A DNA stretch of 64,000 nucleotides from Chirona hameri (taxonomy: Eukaryota > Arthropoda > Thecostraca > Balanomorpha > Balanidae), in the NCBI GenBank assembly GCA_036785665.1, contig JAXIVJ010000621.1:138098-202097 (forward strand). The letters run 5' to 3'. This document shows positions 12,592-23,392 of the stretch, in pieces. The notes under the pieces were generated by a model. That model did no database searches. It was not told where the DNA came from and worked only from the letters and a program-made list of their open reading frames with translations. The position numbers and the translations under genes are program-made. Numbering within the stretch: position 1 is the stretch's first letter; the number at the start of each line of letters is the position of its first letter.

Positions 12592-13138
12592 ACGTGACGA
12601 GCTCTGGGTGACACGTGACGAGCTCTGCAGGTGACACGTGACGAGCTCTGCAGGTGACACGTGACGAGCTCTGCAGGTGACACGTGACGAGCTCTGGGTG
12701 ACACGTGACGAGCTCTGGGTGACACGTGACGAGCTCTGGGTGACACGTGACGAGCTCTGGGTGACACGTGACGAGCTCTGGGTGACACGTGCCGAGCTCT
12801 GGGTGACACGTGACGAGCTCTGGGTGACACGTGACGAGCTCTGCAGGTGACACGTGACGAGCTCTGCAGGTGACACGTGACGAGCTCTGCAGGTGACACG
12901 TGACGAGCTCTGGGTGACACGTGACGAGCTCTGCAGGTGACACGTGACGAGCTCTGCAGGTGACACGTGACGAGCTCTGCAGGTGACACGTGACGAGCTC
13001 TGCAGGTGACACGTGCCGAGCTCTGCAGGTGACACGTGACGAGCTCTGCAGGTGACACGTGCCGAGCTCTGGGTGACACGTGCCGAGCTCTGGGTGACAC
13101 GTGACGAGCTCTGCAGGTGACACGTGCCGAGCTCTGGG
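12592..13138. repeat. 21/23-bp minisatellite with an E-box in each unit
   Basis: About 25 units beginning GTGACACGTGACGAGCTCTG, followed by either GGT (21 bases) or CAGGT (23 bases). Every unit holds a palindromic CACGTG E-box and a GAGCTC; the longer form also carries CAG|GTGACA, a donor-like sequence. It starts about 28 bases after the anchor exon. Confidence 0.95.
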
Positions 13139-13202
13139 TTGGTCGAGGACATTTTTTTACGGGTCACAAAAAGTGGCTTCTGACCCGTATTTCCATGTAG
13201 CT

Positions 13203-13396
13203 ATATGTCAAACAATCTAACGTATCTGTTAAACATGTCAAACAATCTAACGTATCTGTTAAACATGTCAAACAATCTAACGTATCTGTTAAACATGTCA
13301 AACAATCTAACGTATCTGTTAAACATGTCAAACAATCTAACGTATCTGTTAAACATGTCAAACAATCTAACGTATCTGTTAAACATGTCAAACAAT
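13203..13396. repeat. 30-bp tandem repeat, six near-identical units
   Basis: Unit ATGTCAAACAATCTAACGTA plus TCTGTTAAAC, six copies with no difference that I can see. That implies very recent expansion. Thirty is a multiple of three, so spurious ORFs occur on both strands. Confidence 0.96.
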
Positions 13397-13423
13397 GCCA
13401 TGCATGAAGCCGTCGCTGTGCAT

Positions 13424-13860
13424 GTTTTAGTGACGTCACCGCCACCGCGAAACATGGGCCGATCACAGGAACCCGGGCGGAATGTCAAGGTCGCCTCACA
13501 TTCAATGTACAATGTAATAAATGCAGCCGTCCCTATCTAGTTTTAGTGACGTCAACGGGGGTACGCGGCACGCGCGGAGCCGGGACCACAGTAACCAGGG
13601 CGGAATGTGAAGTTCGACTCACATTCAATGTACAATGTAATAAATGCAGCCGTCCCTGTCTAGTTTTAGTGACGTCATCGGGGGTACGCGGCACGCGCGG
13701 AGCCGGGACCACAGCAACCAGGGCGGAATGTGAAGGTCGACTCACATTCAATGTACAATGTAATAAATGCAGCCGTCCCTGTCTAGTTTTAGTGACGTCA
13801 TCGGGGGTACGCGGCACGCGCGGAGCCGGGACCACAGTAACCCCGACAGAATGTGAAGGT
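13424..13860. repeat. 117-123-bp tandem repeat with CRE motif
   Basis: About three and a half copies with TTTTAGTGACGTCA anchors at 13424, 13541, 13664 and 13787. Each contains a TGACGTCA palindrome, GCGGCACGCGCGGAGCCGGG and CAATGTACAATGTAATAAAT. The 123-base spacing keeps a plus-strand frame open across all units. Confidence 0.92.
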
Positions 13861-13982
13861 TACCTCACCTCCGGGACCGGATGGACGCGGCCTTCACCCA
13901 GATTGGGCCGAACTGGCCGGGGCTGTCAGTGTCCCCGGCGGTCCGTGTCCGGCCCGTCATCTCCCGTCAGCGTCACTGACCT

Positions 13983-14720
13983 GTTCCTGACCTCTATGAC
14001 GTCATCACTGACCTGTGGCGTCATCACTGACCTGTGGCGTCATCACTGAACTGTGGCGTCATCACTGACCTGTCCCTGACCTGTGGCGTTATGACTGACC
14101 TGTGGCGTCATCACTGACCTGTCCCTGACCTGTGGCGTCGTCACTGACCTGTACCAGACCTGTGGCGTCATCACTGACCTGTGGCGTCATCACTGACCTG
14201 TCCCTGACCTGTGGCGTTATGACTGACTTGTGGCGTCATCACTGACCTGTATCTGACCTGTGACGTCGTCACTGACCTGTGGCGTCATCACTGACCTGTA
14301 CCTGACCTGTGGCGTCATCACTGACCTATACCTGACCTGTGGCGTCGTCACTGACCTGTGGCGTCGTCACTGACCTGTGGCGTCATCACTGACCTGTGGC
14401 GTCATCACTGACCTGTGGCGTCATCACTGACCTGTTGCGTCATCACTGACCTGTACCAGACCTGTGGCGTCATCACTGACATGTGGCGTCATCACTGACC
14501 TGTCCCAAACATGTGGCGTCGTCACTGACCATTATCTGACCTGTGACGTCGTCACTGACCTGTGACGTCATCACTGACCTGTGGCGTCGTCACTGATCTG
14601 TCCCTGACCTGTGGCGTCATTGACCTGTACCTGACCTGTGGCGTCATCACTGACCTGTCCCTGACCTGTGACGTCATCACTGACCTGTACCTGACCTGTG
14701 TCGTCACTGACCTGTACCAA
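13983..14720. repeat. 19-24-bp minisatellite abutting last oxidase exon
   Basis: Units built from CACTGACCTGTGGCGTCAT with inserts TCCCTGACCTG or TACCTGACCTG. CACTGAC fits the branch-point consensus and several units read CTGACCTGTACCAG, almost the same as the true acceptor CTGACCTGTACCAACAG at the end of the array. Confidence 0.93.
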
Positions 14721-14723
14721 CAG

Positions 14724-14846
14724 CAGGGGACACAACCGGCTGTACCGACGCCGACAGAGCACCGAGGAAGGAGATTTCGGTGACAAATTAGCCTGCCATT
14801 GTAGGATATGGCATACAAAGTACCGTGAAAATCTCATAGCGGTATG
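14724..14846 (+). CDS. Probable last exon of the amine oxidase (cytoplasmic tail)
   Basis: Follows CCTGTACCAACAG; a second AG lies three bases on. With the phase-2 donor at 12554 the frame reads RGHNRLYRRRQSTEEGDFGDK and on to a stop near 14846, a basic-then-acidic tail that would suit a sequence after a tail-anchor helix. With the phase-0 donor it reads QGTQPAVPTPTEHRGRRFR then stop (14783). I cannot choose from sequence alone. The exon is supported only by the acceptor, open frame and position. Confidence 0.4.
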
Positions 14847-15797
14847 ATCAAGCTACCGAAGGATATACAGCCTTAAAGGGAAATAATGACCTTTTTCCAC
14901 TAAAATGGAGTTAGCACTTGAAATCGCCAGACGAGATCAAAATATATTGTAAATTCATCACATTTTGCATGAAAACTTTCCTACCGAAAGATATTTCAAG
15001 TTAAAGTTGATAAGCGTTCCACACTTTTAACGACCGGTACTTGCACTATTTCTGACCTTTTGTCAAGTACTTTTGGTCCTCATCAAACTGCGGGCTTTCC
15101 CCGTATTGTTTTTTTACGCAATGGAGTGGAAAATATATTGTGCGTTCTGCTTGTTGTGATTATATGCCCGGCGATCTTCTACAACTAACAGCGATTGAAC
15201 AAAGTGGCAATAAAATCGGAAGCTCATCGATGCACATCAACGCGGCATAGTTAGTGGTTGCGACCCTCAATTTTTGAAAATAGATTCATTTGTTTTCAAC
15301 ATTAGGAGTTGTGTATAGTTTGTCTGTGGCTGTATATAACACTATGCTTTATTTTATCATGAAAAATAATAATTTTTCCCAAAAAAACTAACGAACAATA
15401 ACACAAAACTGGCAATTAAATCAGAAGCTCATCGATGCACATCGACGGCGACCTATTTAGCGTCGGCGATTTGTTTACAAAGTCATTGTCATGCTTCTCG
15501 GCGCACTTAACCATCTCGGTGCACTTGGCGAGTTGTTCCTGATTAGTATACCCAAGTCCCGTAGCAGGCTTTGTTAATGACGTCACTGGTGCCATTCTTG
15601 TGTAGCATTGCAAAATATATCTGATTTCGAGTTGAAAGCTAATTAAAGACTTATTCAAATTATTGTTTTTAAGTTTGAATTTTCTTGTTAATCATTATTA
15701 AAGGTATTTTATCACTGTATTTCATAGTAGTTGACACTTCAGAAACTTGTGACGTAATAATATTGTATCCAATATGCATTTCCCTCACCTTTTGCTA

Positions 15798-15860
15798 TTG
15801 TGGCGCAGTGCCGAGTGCTTTGCGAATACTAGCTTGCCTGGGGTTCAATTCATTCCGCTC
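15798..15860 (+). mobile_element. tRNA-derived SINE fragment
   Basis: TGTGGCGCAGTGCCGAGTG resembles a pol III A box, and GGGGTTCAATTC about 40 bases later fits the B box GGTTCRANNCC. No cloverleaf could be folded, so this is more likely a SINE head than a working tRNA. Confidence 0.5.
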
Positions 15861-15982
15861 TTATTTGATTCGAGTTGGTATAGTTTGCATGTTGTTGTTA
15901 TTCATGACTTATACTGATAGTCAGTCATGCATCACGGATGCTTCACGGATTGCTTCACGGATCAGAGTGCTGCTCGAACGCA

Positions 15983-16108
15983 CGCTAGTAGCGCTTTCGT
16001 TCTCCATGGCAACCAGGCGTGAGCCAATGAAAAGCCAGAATGTATTCCCTTTCTGGCTTTTGATTGGCTGACGCCTGGTTGCCATGGAGAACGAAAGCGC
16101 TACTAGCG
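15983..16108. repeat. 58-bp-arm foldback (inverted repeat, 10-base loop)
   Basis: Arms 15983-16040 and 16051-16108 are complementary at 56 of 58 positions, separated by TGTATTCCCT. The arms contain CCATGGCAACCAGGCG and GATTGGCTG (CCAAT). The outer ends are CGCTAGTAGCG and CGCTACTAGCG. Confidence 0.93.
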
Positions 16109-16377
16109 GGTGTCCGAGCAGCGCTCAGTTTGATCGGAAATGTCACAGAGCCTCCACAAATGCCGCAGTCGATGGTAACAATGGTAGGGAAGGACGAATT
16201 TGTCAATGACCTTCATGAAGTACACAAGGTACTTGTTTTGTATTTTTCCAAACTTACAACTTTGAATTTGGGAATAATTTTATTTAATTCTTAAATTTAA
16301 ATAAAATAATTTTAAAAACATAACGGTAGCCTAAGAAATTGTTGCTAACAAAATCAAAAGGTCATTATTTCCCTTTC

Positions 16378-16733
16378 AAGGAAATAGTTCACCTTCAACA
16401 TGGGTTTTGAACTGAAATAGTAGTTTTGTAGCCCGTGTTGAGAAATCCCTATCTGGAACTTGTATTGGCTGAAAAGACTCTCCAGCCGAAGATATTTGAC
16501 TTATTGGCGAAGGAATACGACGCATATATGATGTACCGTACCGTCTGAAAGTGCCAGCACTGCCATGGAGCATGCGCAGACCAATAATGCACACCATAAC
16601 ATTAATAATTTACGACCTTCTGTCCTGAATTGGCGCGATGTATGACCATTTTTGAAAATAAAAAAAGAAACTGTATTACAAAATATAATAAAATCGTGTT
16701 CTGAAAAATTTCCCGAAGGTGAACTATTTCCTT
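16378..16733. mobile_element. 356-bp MITE, AAGGAAATAGTTCACCTTC ends
   Basis: Perfect 19-base inverted repeats at both ends. It lies one base after the previous element and two before the next. Non-coding. Confidence 0.85.
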
Positions 16734-16735
16734 TA

Positions 16736-17128
16736 AAGGGAATAGGTCACCTTTCTGAAAGTTGTCAAATATACGCTGGTTGTAGTCGAAAATATGAAGT
16801 AAGTGCTGCTGGTAACGATGGCGACATGTTTTCTCTCGAAAAGTCACTTAACTTTATACAAATTGTATATTATTATTTGGGATGATGACGTCAGTATTGC
16901 GCTGTAGACCGCCGCTGATTGGCTGACTAAGTGGGATTGGCTGACAAAGTAGCTGTTAGCCAATCAGCGGCGGCATTACCAGAGATCCCATTTGGAAAAT
17001 TATAAATTAAATTGCTTAAAAACGGATAAGTTTGGGGGAAATGACCTTAATCATTTAGACATTTTAATAACGGCCAAAGATAATGGATAGCTCAGTTCAA
17101 AACCAATGCAAAGGGGAAGCATTCCCTT
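16736..17128. mobile_element. MITE with AAGGGAAT ends
   Basis: Left end AAGGGAATAGGTCACCTTTC, right end GGGGAAGCATTCCCTT. The interior carries AATATGAAGTAAGTGCTGC, GATGACGTCAGTATTG and paired GCTGATTGGCTGAC. The same interior occurs reversed at 41025-41420 (SLC34 intron 4) and, diverged, at 53148-53689. Confidence 0.8.
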
Positions 17129-17130
17129 AA

Positions 17131-18675
17131 CCCTATTTGTAACAGGGGGGCGGATTCCGCCCCCCCCCCCTCATGTTTTTCGCGGATATCTCCAGAACGG
17201 CTGGGAGCAGGCCCATGCAATTTTGGGACTTTTCATAGAATTGAACTCCGCATTTGGAGTCAAAATTTTGAGTTCTTAACTTGAACAGAGGCGGTTCCAG
17301 GGCACAGTTTTGGGTGGATTCGGAGGCGACATTTGGCGAAAATACGGAAATGCGATCTTCACGGTTTCTTCCTAACTGCATCAAGTATGAAGGAGTTACA
17401 TCGGCTTACCGTGATTGCAACAAGTGCAAATTAGATGATTTTAATGAAATATCATACAAAATTGCATGGCAGAGGCGGTTTCAGGGGCTTGAAAAGGGGG
17501 GGGGGGTTCCAGGAAGTATTCAATGCTTGGCGGGAAGCCAATAGAGCAATGTAAGGGGCATTTATAGCTATCAAGATGTAAAAGATAGCTTCTGCTTCCA
17601 TTATTTGCATAATTTATTACATATAGAGTGTCAGGGGCGCGTTCAGGAACATGAAAAGGGGGGTGACTGGCATGGTGATGACGATATGCCAGCGATAACG
17701 GCGCAATATACGTTTAGCTTATAATAATATATGCACATATGAGACCAGAAAAGGGAATAAAATCATTTTTTTTGCAGAGGCGTGCTCAGGAATGGAAGAA
17801 AGGGGGTCATATTATTGCAAGGAAACTAAGAGGCATCGGCGTACAATGACATAACATACTGCAGTTTTCGGATGAAACACGCACCACAGGCTACTCTACG
17901 AACGATTATAAGGTAATAGGCGAGTCCAGGTAGGGTAAAAAGGGGGGTAAGCAATGTTAATTGAAGTTGTAAGTGAAATAGTCACTGTTGACTAGTTAGT
18001 ATCATAATAGCGGATAATATACTTATCAAACGGTCTTGCGCCGCCCTAGTTTGGATCCTGGATACGCCTATGATGAAGTACAACATGCAAAAAGGAACTA
18101 TCTATGATCAGTAACATATTTATAGTGCTGGGTAGCAACTTGTCTGCGGTTAATATTTTTCCCAATTTTACCCCCCTTTTTCACTAACCTGGTACCGCCT
18201 ATGGCAAAAATTATGATTTATAACTGTTTTTTCTAATGTCTCAATCACATACCATTTCATTTATAAAAAACAACATCAAAAAATTGTTTTATTACGCATT
18301 TACTTCACCCCCATATTGAGTGACCTGCACACGCCTATGATTTCTGAATTTTCAAACGTCACCGTCATATATCAATTTCCGATTCAATCTCTATCGATTC
18401 CTATTAGTTGTGTTAAAATCGGTCGATAAACATGAAAGCTATGTTGAATCAAAAATACCACTAAAATTTGTCGTTTTTGCCCCCCTGTTGCCCCCTATTC
18501 AAAATTTAGATTTTTTATTATTTATAAATGTAGATCGTGTTGAGAGGAACCAAACACCGTTTCATTTTTGAAAATCGGACGGGTAGATCTCGAGATCTCC
18601 GGGGGGGGGGGCAGAATCCGCCCCCCCCCCCCCCTGTTACAAATAGGGGTAGCCAGGAGCCTGTTACAAATAGGG
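17131..18675. mobile_element. 1,545-bp TTAA-flanked piggyBac-like element with nested repeats
   Basis: Flanked by TTAA on both sides (17127-17130, 18676-18679). Left end CCCTATTTGTAACAGG; right end carries its complement twice, separated by TAGCCAGGAG. Next to both ends lie GC hairpins (G-run, CGGATTCCG or CAGAATCCG, C-run). The interior holds a symmetric series of GGCG..CAGG..G-run motifs in the left half and their complements in the right half. No transposase gene. Confidence 0.85.
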
Positions 18676-18677
18676 TT

Positions 18678-19043
18678 AAAGGGAATAGGTCACCTTGACA
18701 GTTGTCTTGATATTTGGCTATATTACGGGTTATTTAGAGCTGAAAAAAATATGGCATTTGTTTGGACGATACAAAAATATGGCATTTGTTTGGATGATGG
18801 ATATCCGTTGCAGAGTTTCAAGTTTCGTGCCCCGATCATGCACGAAACAGCCGAACAGCGTCTTCTAAAAGGGCCCCTTTTAGAAGACGTTGTGCGTGCC
18901 CCGATCTACTAACACGATACTAGTCCTGTGTCGAAATTACTTACCGTAGCGAGGTAATTGTTTTACCACAACCCGTTTTTCGATCTGCTCTACAAATCTG
19001 CTATCTCGGTAAAAAAAAAACATGTTAAAGGTGAACTACTCTT
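18678..19043. mobile_element. MITE following the piggyBac-like element
   Basis: Left end AAAGGGAATAGGTCACCTTG, right end AAAGGTGAACTACTCTTTAA: imperfect inverted repeats of the family at 16378-17128. It contains a short inverted pair around AAAAGGGGCCCCTTTT (about 18869-18885). Confidence 0.7.
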
Positions 19044-19121
19044 TAAGTCTGGAGGCGTGTTTGCGCCATCTTGTAAAAAGAAACGTTTGCGGCGCCGACT
19101 GCTGAGTCCTGAGCTACGTCT

Positions 19122-19247
19122 CTAACATGGCCTAACATGGCCTAACATGGTCTAACATGGCCTAACATGGCCTAACATGGCCTAACATGGCCTAACATGG
19201 CCTAACATGGCCTAACATGGCCTAACATGGCCTAACATGGCCTAACA
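19122..19247. repeat. 10-bp tandem repeat (CCTAACATGG)n
   Basis: About twelve copies with almost no variation. Confidence 0.95.
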
Positions 19248-19435
19248 CACAGCAAATATGTTCAGTAAGCCCCCTAGATGTTAAGCAAGTTAAGGTGACA
19301 GTATGTGAGGCTAGTAGGTGATAGTAGGTGAGCCCCGTATGTTGGTGCGCACACACCCAGTACGAGATCAGAAGTATGGACACCATGCCCCCAAACCGGC
19401 CATGACGCAGCGGTATCCCTGCTCTTTACCTGGTC

Positions 19436-20508
19436 AACTGCACTGAGTCAGGAAGGGCAGCGGTACTGCACTGAGTCAGGAAGGACAGCGGTACTGCACT
19501 GATTCAGGAAGGGCAGCGGTACTGCACTGGGCGGGGAATGACAGCGGTACTGCACATAGTCAGGAAGGGCAGCGGTACTGCACTGAGTCAGGAAGGACAG
19601 CGGTACTGAACTGAGTCAGAAAGGACAGCGGTACTGCACTGAGTCAGAAAGGACAGCGGTACTGAACTGAGTCAGAAAGGACAGCGGTACTGCACCGGGT
19701 TGGGAAGGACAACGGTACTGCACATAGTCAGGAAGGACAGCGGTACTGCACTGAGTCAGGAAGGACAGCGGTACTGCACTGAGTCAGAAAGGACAGCGGT
19801 ACTGCACTGAGTCAGGAAGGACAGCGGTACTGCACCGGGTAGGGAAGGACAACGGTACTGCACTGAGTCAGAAAGGACAGCGGTACTGAACTGAGTCAGA
19901 AAGGACAGCGGTACTGCACCGGGTTGGGAAGGACAACGGTACTGCACATAGTCAGGAAGGACAGCGGTACTGCACTGAGTCAGGAAGGACAGCGGTACTG
20001 CACTGAGTCAGAAAGGACAGCGGTACTGAACTGAGTCAGAAAGGACAGCGGTACTGCACCGGGTTGGGAAGGACAACGGTACTGCACATAGTCAGGAAGG
20101 ACAGCGGTACTGCACTGAGTCAGGAAGGACAGCGGTACTGCACTGAGTCAGGAAGGACAGCGGTACTGCACTGATTCAGGAAGGGCAGCGGTACTGCACT
20201 GGGCGGGGAAGGACAGCGGTACTGCACTGAGTCAGGAAGGACAGCGGTACTGAACTGAGTCAGAAAGGACAGCGGCACTGCACATAGTCAGGAAGGACAG
20301 CGGTACTGCACATAGTCAGGAAGGACAGCGGTACTGCACTGAGTCAGGAAGGACAGCGGTACTGTAGTGGGCGGGGAAGGACAGCGGTACTGCACTGGGC
20401 GGGGAAGGACAGCGGTACTGCACTGAGTCAGGAAGGACAGCGATACTGCACTGAGTCAGGAAGGACAGCGGTACTGCACTGAGTCAGGAAGGACAGCGGT
20501 ACTGTCAT
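19436..20508. repeat. 28-bp minisatellite, about 38 units
   Basis: Unit CACTGAGTCAGGAAGGACAG plus CGGTACTG, with unit types (CATAGTC, GGGCGGGG, CGGGTTGGG) recurring in ordered blocks, which points to duplication of multi-unit blocks. The following 290 single-copy bases (20509-20798) show nothing recognisable. Confidence 0.96.
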
Positions 20509-20798
20509 TGGCAAATAGGGATTTTGTTCTCCGCCTGGAATACATCTGTGTTTGTATCTGACTTTGAATATCTTCATCTGGGTGATGTCCCGGTCAAATT
20601 ACTACCACGCATAGGAATTAGGAATAGTAATGGCCATTCTGATGATCTGTCACATGCATTCTAATTATGTATAGATATGTAGCGGCCTATCCGACAGGTT
20701 AGCAACAATGGCCGGCTGTACCACAGTGGCCGAGACTGATATATAATATCCAATATTAATGTGCTGCTCCATTGTCTGGGCGGAGTCGGTGGCAGTAT

Positions 20799-22110
20799 CT
20801 AATGCTAGTAGGTGACGGTGACATTATGTGAGGATAGTAGGTGACGGTGACAGTATCTAATGCTAGTAGGTGACGGTGACATTATGTGAGGATAGTAGGT
20901 GACGGTGACAGTATGTGAGGCTAGTAGGTGACGGTGACAGTATGTGAGGCTAGTAGGTGACGGGGACATTATGTGAGGATAGTAGGTGACGGTGACAGTA
21001 TGTTTGGCTAGTAGGTGACGTTGACAGTATGTGAGGCTAGTAGGTGACGGTGACAGTATGTGAGGCTAGTAGGTGACGGTGACAGTATGTGAGGCTAGTA
21101 GGTGACGGTGACAGTATGTGAGGCTAGTAGGTGACGGTGACAGTATGTGTGACTGTATGTGAGGCTAGTAGGTGACGGTGACAGTATGTGAGGCTAGTAA
21201 GTGACGGTGACAGTATGCGAGGCTAGTAGGTGACGGTGACAGTATGTGAGACTAGTAGGTGACGGTGACAGTATGTGAGGCTAGTAGGTGACGGTGACAG
21301 TATGTGAGGCTAGTAGGTGGCGGTGACAGTATGTGTGACTAGTAGGGGATGGTGACAGTATGTGAGGCTAGTAGGTGACGGTGACAGTATGCGAGGCTAG
21401 TAGGTGACGGTGACAGTATGTGAGGCTAGTAGGTGACGGTGACAGTATGTGAGGCTAGTAGGTGACGGTGACAGTATGTGAGGCTAGTAGGTGACGGTGA
21501 CAGTATGTGAGGCTAGTAGGTGACGGTGACAGTATGTTTGGCTAGTAGGTGACGTTGACAGTATGTGAGGCTAGTAGGTGACGGTGACAGTATGTGAGGC
21601 TAGTAAGTGACGGTGACAGTATGCGAGGCTAGTAGGTGACGGTGACAGTATGTGAGGCTAGTAGGTGACGGTGACAGTATGTGAGGCTAGTAGGTGACGG
21701 TGACAGTATGTGAGGCTAGTAGGTGACGGTGACAGTATGTGTGACTAGTAGGGGATGGTGACAGTATGTGAGGCAAGTAGGTGACGGTGACAGTATGCGA
21801 GGCTAGTAGGTGACGGTGACAGTATGTGAGGCTAGTAGGTGACGGTGACAGTATGTGAGGCTAGTAGGTGGCGGTGACAGTATGTGAGGCTAGTAGGTGA
21901 CGGTGACAGTATGTGAGGATAGTAGGTGACGGTGACAGTATGTGAGGCTAGTAGGTGACGGTGACAGTATGCGAGGCTAGTAGGTGACGGTGACAGTATG
22001 TGAGGCTAGTAGGTGACGGTGACAGTATGCGAGGCTAGTAGGTGACGGTGACAGTATGTGAGGCTAGTAGGTGACGGTGACAGTATGTGAGGCTAGTAGG
22101 TGACGGTGAC
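20799..22110. repeat. 29-bp minisatellite, about 45 units
   Basis: Unit GTGAGGCTAGTAGGTGACGG plus TGACAGTAT. Rare variants (TTTGGCTAG, GATGGTGAC) recur about 540 bases apart, indicating block duplication. A founder-like piece (GCTAGTAGGTGATAGTAGGTG) sits at 19310. Confidence 0.96.
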
Positions 22111-22675
22111 AGTATGTGTGACAGTATGTGAGGCTAGTGAAGAGGCTGGTGACAGTATGTGTGACAGTATGTGAGGCTAGTGAAGAGGCTGGTGACAGTA
22201 TGTGTGACAGTATGTGAGGCTAGTGAAGAGGCTGGTGTTTTGATGTAGGTGACGGTGACAGTATGTGTGACAGTATGTGAGGCTAGTGAAGAGGCTGGTG
22301 ACAGTATGTGTGACAGTATGTGAGGCTAGTGAAGAGGCTGGTGACAGTATGTGTGACAGTATGTGAGGCTAGTGAAGAGGCTGGTGACAGTATGTGTGAC
22401 AGTATGTGAGGCTAGTGAAGAGGCTGGTGACAGTATGTGTGACAGTATGTGAGGCTAGTGAAGAGGCTCGTGTTTTGATGTAGGTGACGGTGACATTATG
22501 TGTGACAGTATGTGAGGCTAGTGAAGAGGCTGGTGTTTTGATGTAGGTGACGGTGACAGTATGTGTGACAGTATGTGAGGCTAGTGAAGAGGCTGGTGTT
22601 TTGATGTAGGTGACGGTGACAGTATGTGTGACAGTATGTGAGGCTAGTGAAGAGGCTGGTGTTTTGATGCCGCTG
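22111..22675. repeat. 43-bp minisatellite derived from the preceding array
   Basis: Units of GTGTGACAGTATGTGAGGCT then AGTGAAGAGGCTGGTGACAG, some replaced by a longer form with TTTTGATGTAGGTGACGGTG. It shares the ACAGTATGTGAGGCTAGT core with the 29-bp array, so one evolved from the other. Confidence 0.93.
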
Positions 22676-22725
22676 GCCATGCATGAATCAGCCTGGCTGG
22701 ATTTTCGGTAGATTCAGCTCCGCTG

Positions 22726-22860
22726 TGCCCCCCCCCCCCCCCCCCCCCTCCTGCGCATCCCCCTCGCACGAACGTCTCCCCCGCGCCTCCCCCTCGCACG
22801 AACGCCTCCCCACGCGCCTCTTCCTCGCACGAACGCCCTCCCCCCCCCCCCCCCCCCGCC
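22726..22860. repeat. C-rich low-complexity block with CGCACGAACG repeats
   Basis: Two poly(C) runs of about 20 bases enclose three copies of CCTCGCACGAACGYCTCCCC. ORFs on both strands here are composition artefacts. Confidence 0.85.
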
Positions 22861-23089
22861 TCCGCCTCGCCCTCTCCTGACCCCGGTCCACAGGCTGCCT
22901 CCAGAGGCCAGAACCTGGTCAATAATACTATCTAATCAGGTGTAACGGGGCCTCCAGACTCCAGAGGTCAGTGTCTGGTCAGTGGTGACTGGTGATGTTA
23001 TCTGATCAGGGAAGGGGGTCGGGAGTGGGCTGAATCAGGGTCGGGAGTGGGCTGAACTGGAGCGTGACGGCTCCGTACGGCGGTCACGA

Positions 23090-23256
23090 CAGTGTCTGTC
23101 ACTGTCGGCGGTCACTGTCGTGTCTGTCACTGTCGTGTCTGTCACTGTCGTGTATGTCACTGTCGTGTCTGTCACTGTCGGCGGTCACTGTCGTGTATGT
23201 CACTGTCGTGTCTGTCACTGTCGGCGGTCACTGTCGTGTCTGTCACTGTCTGTCGG
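23090..23256. repeat. 15-bp tandem repeat (CACTGTCGTGTCTGT)n
   Basis: About eleven units, alternating with CACTGTCGGCGGT variants. Confidence 0.92.
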
Positions 23257-23392
23257 CCGACGATGGCGGAGTAGCGATGCACTGATCACGGGTTTAAAGA
23301 CGAGGGTCGGATACAGAGGTAGTACATGGGCGACCCACGGAGAAACGGTTACTCTACAAAATTGTTGTGTAGCAATGTTGAATATTTAATAG

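Larger units (their letters stand above)
14875..16376. mobile_element. 1.5-kb non-autonomous element with 21-bp perfect inverted repeats
   Basis: Left end AAAGGGAAATAATGACCTTTT (14875-14895) is exactly complementary to 16356-16376. The left junction is TTAA. Inside are two copies of GAAGCTCATCGATGCACATC (about 15220 and 15422), a tRNA-derived SINE piece and a 58-base foldback. No transposase ORF was seen. It is first in a train of five abutting elements. Confidence 0.8.
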
